This document shows, piece after piece, positions 7,994 through 10,383 of a stretch of DNA of 10,383 nt (position 1 is the first letter of the stretch; every line of letters begins with the position of its first letter). Origin of the DNA: Candidatus Omnitrophota bacterium (lineage in GTDB: Bacteria; Omnitrophota; Gorgyraeia; Gygaellales; Profunditerraquicolaceae); NCBI GenBank assembly GCA_028716305.1, contig JAQUQA010000028.1, forward strand, positions 1 through 10,383, in the 5' to 3' direction. Made by a program: the position numbers and the translations under genes. Under the pieces are notes generated by a model. The model was not told the DNA's origin. It saw only the letters and a list, made by a program, of their open reading frames with translations, and searched no databases.

Positions 7994-9057
7994 AGCTTAT
8001 TGACGACCTTTAAGAAGACCTTTACGATTTGCGGGTCAAATTGGGTCCCGGAAAACTTCTTTATCTCGGCAACCGCCTGCTCTTTAGTCAGCGGCGTCTT
8101 GCGGTAAGAACGCGCCGAGGTCATTGCCTCGTAGGCATCGGCCAGGTGGATGATCCGCGCCCCCAGCGTAATCTCCTCCCCCTTTAAACCCGAAGGATAC
8201 CCTGTGCCGTCGAAATGTTCGTGATGTTGTTGGATTAAGTCTATCACGGCATGTAAAAAAGTCAAGGGCTGCAGGATCTTAACCGCGGTCTGAGGGTGCT
8301 CCTTCATCAGCTTCCATTCCTCTTCATTAAGCGCCGCCGGCTTAACCAGGATATTATCCTGGATACCGATCTTGCCCAGGTCATGCAACTCGCAGGCCTC
8401 CCTGATGATCTCGATATCCTTTGCCGATAAATTCAGCTCTTCGGCGATAGCTACGGCATACTTGGCGACATTCTGGGAATGGCTGTGCGTGTAATGGTCT
8501 CGGGCGTCGATTGCCTGGGCCAGGGTCTTGATCGTGCGCATATAGGTGGAACGCAGGTCCTCATAGAGGCGGGTCAGGTTCTTTGTCGATTCCTCGATGC
8601 GTTTGGCCAGAAAGGTATTCTGTTTCTGCAGGGCGGAATTCTGCTCTTTGAGCCCGTCGTAGAGTTTACGATGGGTAAAGGCCAAAGCGTGCAATTCCGC
8701 CCCTTTTTTTACCAGGAAGCTCAATCTTTCCTCGTTGATCGGAATGGTAATGGTGTCATACACCCCTATCCTGGGGATCTTGGCCGCGATCTCGGGATCC
8801 TCTCTTTCCAGCAAACCGATAATAATCGCTTCCGGATCGATTTTTTTGAGGTTCTTGACCAGTTCTTCCGTATGGGGATTCTCCGTCTCCATCTTCAGGA
8901 TCACCAGGTCAAAATTCTGCTCCTTCATCGCCTCGGTGGCGGCCATGGCGTCAAATTCCACGGAGACACTGCACCCCTGTTCCCCCACCAGTATCTCCCG
9001 GATATAATTAGATATTTCATCATTATCACTGACCAGCAAGATGTTTGGAGCTGCCAT
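7990..9057 (-). CDS. HD-GYP cyclic-di-GMP phosphodiesterase with degenerate receiver domain
   Basis: 355 residues. A receiver-like fold spans about 1-120, a probable coiled coil 128-172, and an HD-GYP domain about 173-355. The HD-GYP signatures are intact: HDLGKIGI (225-232), HHE (278-280) and HFDGTGYPSGL (281-291). This predicts hydrolysis of c-di-GMP to GMP with a metal centre. In the receiver, the phospho-acceptor position after DLVIL is K55 instead of Asp, and the conserved Lys before the proline near 106 is Ile, so classical phosphorylation is unlikely. The ATG at 9057 follows GGAGGA (9070-9065) with 7 bases between and lies 3 bases after the ATPase gene's stop. Its 3' end overlaps pilC. 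The operon position suggests it tunes pilus or secretion activity by local c-di-GMP breakdown; partners are not shown. Confidence 0.9.
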   Translation of the reverse strand: MAAPNILLVSDNDEISNYIREILVGEQGCSVSVEFDAMAATEAMKEQNFDLVILKMETENPHTEELVKNLKKIDPEAIIIGLLEREDPEIAAKIPRIGVYDTITIPINEERLSFLVKKGAELHALAFTHRKLYDGLKEQNSALQKQNTFLAKRIEESTKNLTRLYEDLRSTYMRTIKTLAQAIDARDHYTHSHSQNVAKYAVAIAEELNLSAKDIEIIREACELHDLGKIGIQDNILVKPAALNEEEWKLMKEHPQTAVKILQPLTFLHAVIDLIQQHHEHFDGTGYPSGLKGEEITLGARIIHLADAYEAMTSARSYRKTPLTKEQAVAEIKKFSGTQFDPQIVKVFLKVVNKL

Positions 9058-9060
9058 CGA

Positions 9061-10383
9061 CTATTCCTCCGTTGTCACTCTTAGCGCTTCTTCCAGCGTG
9101 GTCGATCCTTCTTTCACCTTTAAGAAGGCATCGTCGCGCAGGGTCTTCATCCCGCGCTTCTCTACGGCGTATTGCTTTATCTCGTCAATCGACTTCCTGC
9201 GCATGATCATCTGGCGCATAGTATCGTCGATCATGATAACTTCCAGTATGGCGATCCGGCCGTAGAAACCGGTATTATTACAATAACTGCATCCTTCGGC
9301 GGTATAAAAAACCGCTTTTTCCTTAAAGCCGATCTTCTCCAGGAATTCCTTAGGGACCTCTGCGGGCTTGCGGCACTTCAGGCAGACCTTGCGGCAAAGC
9401 CGCTGCGCGCAGAGCATGATCAAGCTGGAAGCGACCAGGAATGGTTCAACCCCCATGTCGATCAACCGGCTGACGCTGGAGATCGCGTCATTGGTATGCA
9501 GCGTAGAAAGCACCAATTGTCCGGTAAGCGAGGCCTTTACCGCGATATCGGCAGTCTCCGAATCACGGATCTCTCCGATCAGGATGACATCCGGGCTCTG
9601 GCGCAGCAAGGCGCGCAGGCCCGAAGCAAAGTCAAAACCGATCTCCGGCCTGACCTGCAGCTGGGTGATCCCTTCGATCTGGTACTCCACCGGGTCCTCG
9701 ACGGTAATAATATTGCGTTCCGGGGTATTCAGCTGATTTAACACCGAATACAGGGTAGTCGATTTTCCGGAACCGGTCGGGCCGGTTACCAGGATCATCC
9801 CGAAAGGCTTGGCTACCGCCTCCTTGAATACCGTCTTCGGCTGGTCGGAAAAACCCAATTGCTCCAGGCCGATAGAAAGGTTCGACTTATCCAGAAGGCG
9901 CAGGACGAACTTCTGCCCAAAGGTCGTCGGCAGCGCAGAAACCCGGAAATCCACTTCCTTGCCCTCGAACCTGACCTTGAACCTGCCGTCCTGGGGCAGA
10001 CGGCTCTCCGTGATGTCCAGGTTAGAGATGATTTTTACCCTGGCCAGGACCGCATTCTGGTTGCTCTTGGGTAATTTAAAGATATCGTGCAGGGAACCGT
10101 CAATCCGGTAACGGATCCTCAAGCAGTCATATTCAGGCTCGATATGTATGTCGGACGCCCTTTTCTTCAGGGCCTGGGTCAGCATCAGTTCCACGATCTT
10201 GATGATCGGGGGCTTTTCGCTTTCCGAGATGGCGCTGGAAAGCTCGATCTCTTCCGACCTTAAAAGTTCGACGTCCTCCTTCTCGAGCGGAGACCTGCCG
10301 CTGTCCTCATCGAGGATCTGCTGCATATCGTCGGAACCTTTGTGATACTGGTTTTCGATGGCCCGGACAATTTCATCATGCGG
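9061..10383 (-). CDS. pilB: Type IV pilus / type II secretion assembly ATPase (PilB/GspE family), 5' end outside the window
   Basis: The reading frame is open to the window edge, giving 440 visible residues. The ATG at 10326 is probably internal, because 19 further in-frame codons precede it and the family's N-terminal domain is missing. Counting from that ATG: SDIHIEP (58-64), Walker A GPTGSGKST (182-190), Asp box ITVEDPVEYQ (207-216), Walker B VILIGEIRD (247-255), His box TLHTNDA (275-281), and a zinc-binding set C315-x2-C318 with C346-x2-C349. This hexameric cytoplasmic ATPase powers pilus or pseudopilus assembly through the PilC/GspF platform, encoded two genes downstream. The four-cysteine element argues for PilB/GspE rather than the retraction ATPase PilT. 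It is the first visible gene of the three-gene unit, and its end carries the next gene's ribosome site. Confidence 0.94.
   Translation of the reverse strand, partial: PHDEIVRAIENQYHKGSDDMQQILDEDSGRSPLEKEDVELLRSEEIELSSAISESEKPPIIKIVELMLTQALKKRASDIHIEPEYDCLRIRYRIDGSLHDIFKLPKSNQNAVLARVKIISNLDITESRLPQDGRFKVRFEGKEVDFRVSALPTTFGQKFVLRLLDKSNLSIGLEQLGFSDQPKTVFKEAVAKPFGMILVTGPTGSGKSTTLYSVLNQLNTPERNIITVEDPVEYQIEGITQLQVRPEIGFDFASGLRALLRQSPDVILIGEIRDSETADIAVKASLTGQLVLSTLHTNDAISSVSRLIDMGVEPFLVASSLIMLCAQRLCRKVCLKCRKPAEVPKEFLEKIGFKEKAVFYTAEGCSYCNNTGFYGRIAILEVIMIDDTMRQMIMRRKSIDEIKQYAVEKRGMKTLRDDAFLKVKEGSTTLEEALRVTTEE
9065..9070 (-). promoter_or_regulatory. Ribosome binding site of the HD-GYP gene
   Basis: GGAGGA ends 7 bases before the ATG at 9057 and lies inside the last codons of the ATPase gene. 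This strong site fixes the start and suggests coupled translation. Confidence 0.85.

Noticed and set aside
7500..8107. Plus-strand open frames of 167 and 181 codons opposite pilC and the HD-GYP gene
   Set aside because: They are antisense shadows of well-supported genes in GC-rich sequence and show no domain or start signal.
8479..9741. Plus-strand open frames of up to 201 codons opposite the HD-GYP and ATPase genes
   Set aside because: The minus strand has clear catalytic motifs throughout; the antisense frames do not resemble proteins I know.
10324..10326. ATG at 10326 as the true start of the assembly ATPase
   Set aside because: The frame stays open for 19 more codons to the window edge, there is no ribosome site before this ATG, and the family's N-terminal domain would be missing.

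Overview
This window is a bacterial chromosomal segment. All its genes lie on the minus strand, so it reads from right to left. It has two parts: the tail of a type IV pilus / type II secretion operon (10383 to 6782), and a linked ribosomal RNA operon in the order 16S, tRNA-Ile(GAU), tRNA-Ala(UGC), 23S, 5S (about 6560 to 1). The 16S has a normal anti-Shine-Dalgarno tail. Its helix near E. coli position 350 reads GGCTGCAGTCGAG rather than the usual GGCAGCAGTGGGG. I associate that form with the PVC group (Chlamydiae and relatives). Together with the ATPase / HD-GYP / platform-protein gene order, this makes me lean towards a PVC-type bacterium such as Candidatus Omnitrophota. That is an inference, not a demonstrated placement.

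Pilus part: the partial gene at 9061-10383 encodes a PilB/GspE-type assembly ATPase. It is followed 3 bases later by a response-regulator-like HD-GYP cyclic-di-GMP phosphodiesterase (7990-9057), whose stop overlaps the start of a PilC/GspF inner-membrane platform protein (6782-7993). The tight packing indicates one transcript that couples pilus or secretion motor genes to c-di-GMP turnover. The receiver domain of the HD-GYP protein lacks the phospho-acceptor aspartate. After pilC come two nested palindromes, then the rRNA promoter.

rRNA part: an extended -10 promoter at 6564-6591 leads into a leader of about 280 bases. The leader holds a perfect terminator-like hairpin with a T-run, and an apparent H-type pseudoknot whose second stem would compete with that hairpin. 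Long complementary arms flank the 16S (6366-6379 with 4583-4596) and the 23S (about 4016-4097 with 256-328); these are the expected processing stems.

The most striking element is a 739-base group I intron (630-1368) in the 23S gene. It lies between the equivalents of E. coli U2604 and U2605, in the peptidyl-transferase ring and two bases past A2602. P1, P3-P10 and the conserved P, Q, R and S elements can all be traced by eye. Its 176-residue LAGLIDADG homing endonuclease gene fills the P6 loop and runs into the ribozyme core at both ends: the start codon is inside P5 and the stop codon is in the P8 loop. Ribozyme folding and translation of the endonuclease should therefore be mutually exclusive. 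The 23S-5S spacer also carries a 102-base imperfect palindrome of an AAAGCGC-like pattern.
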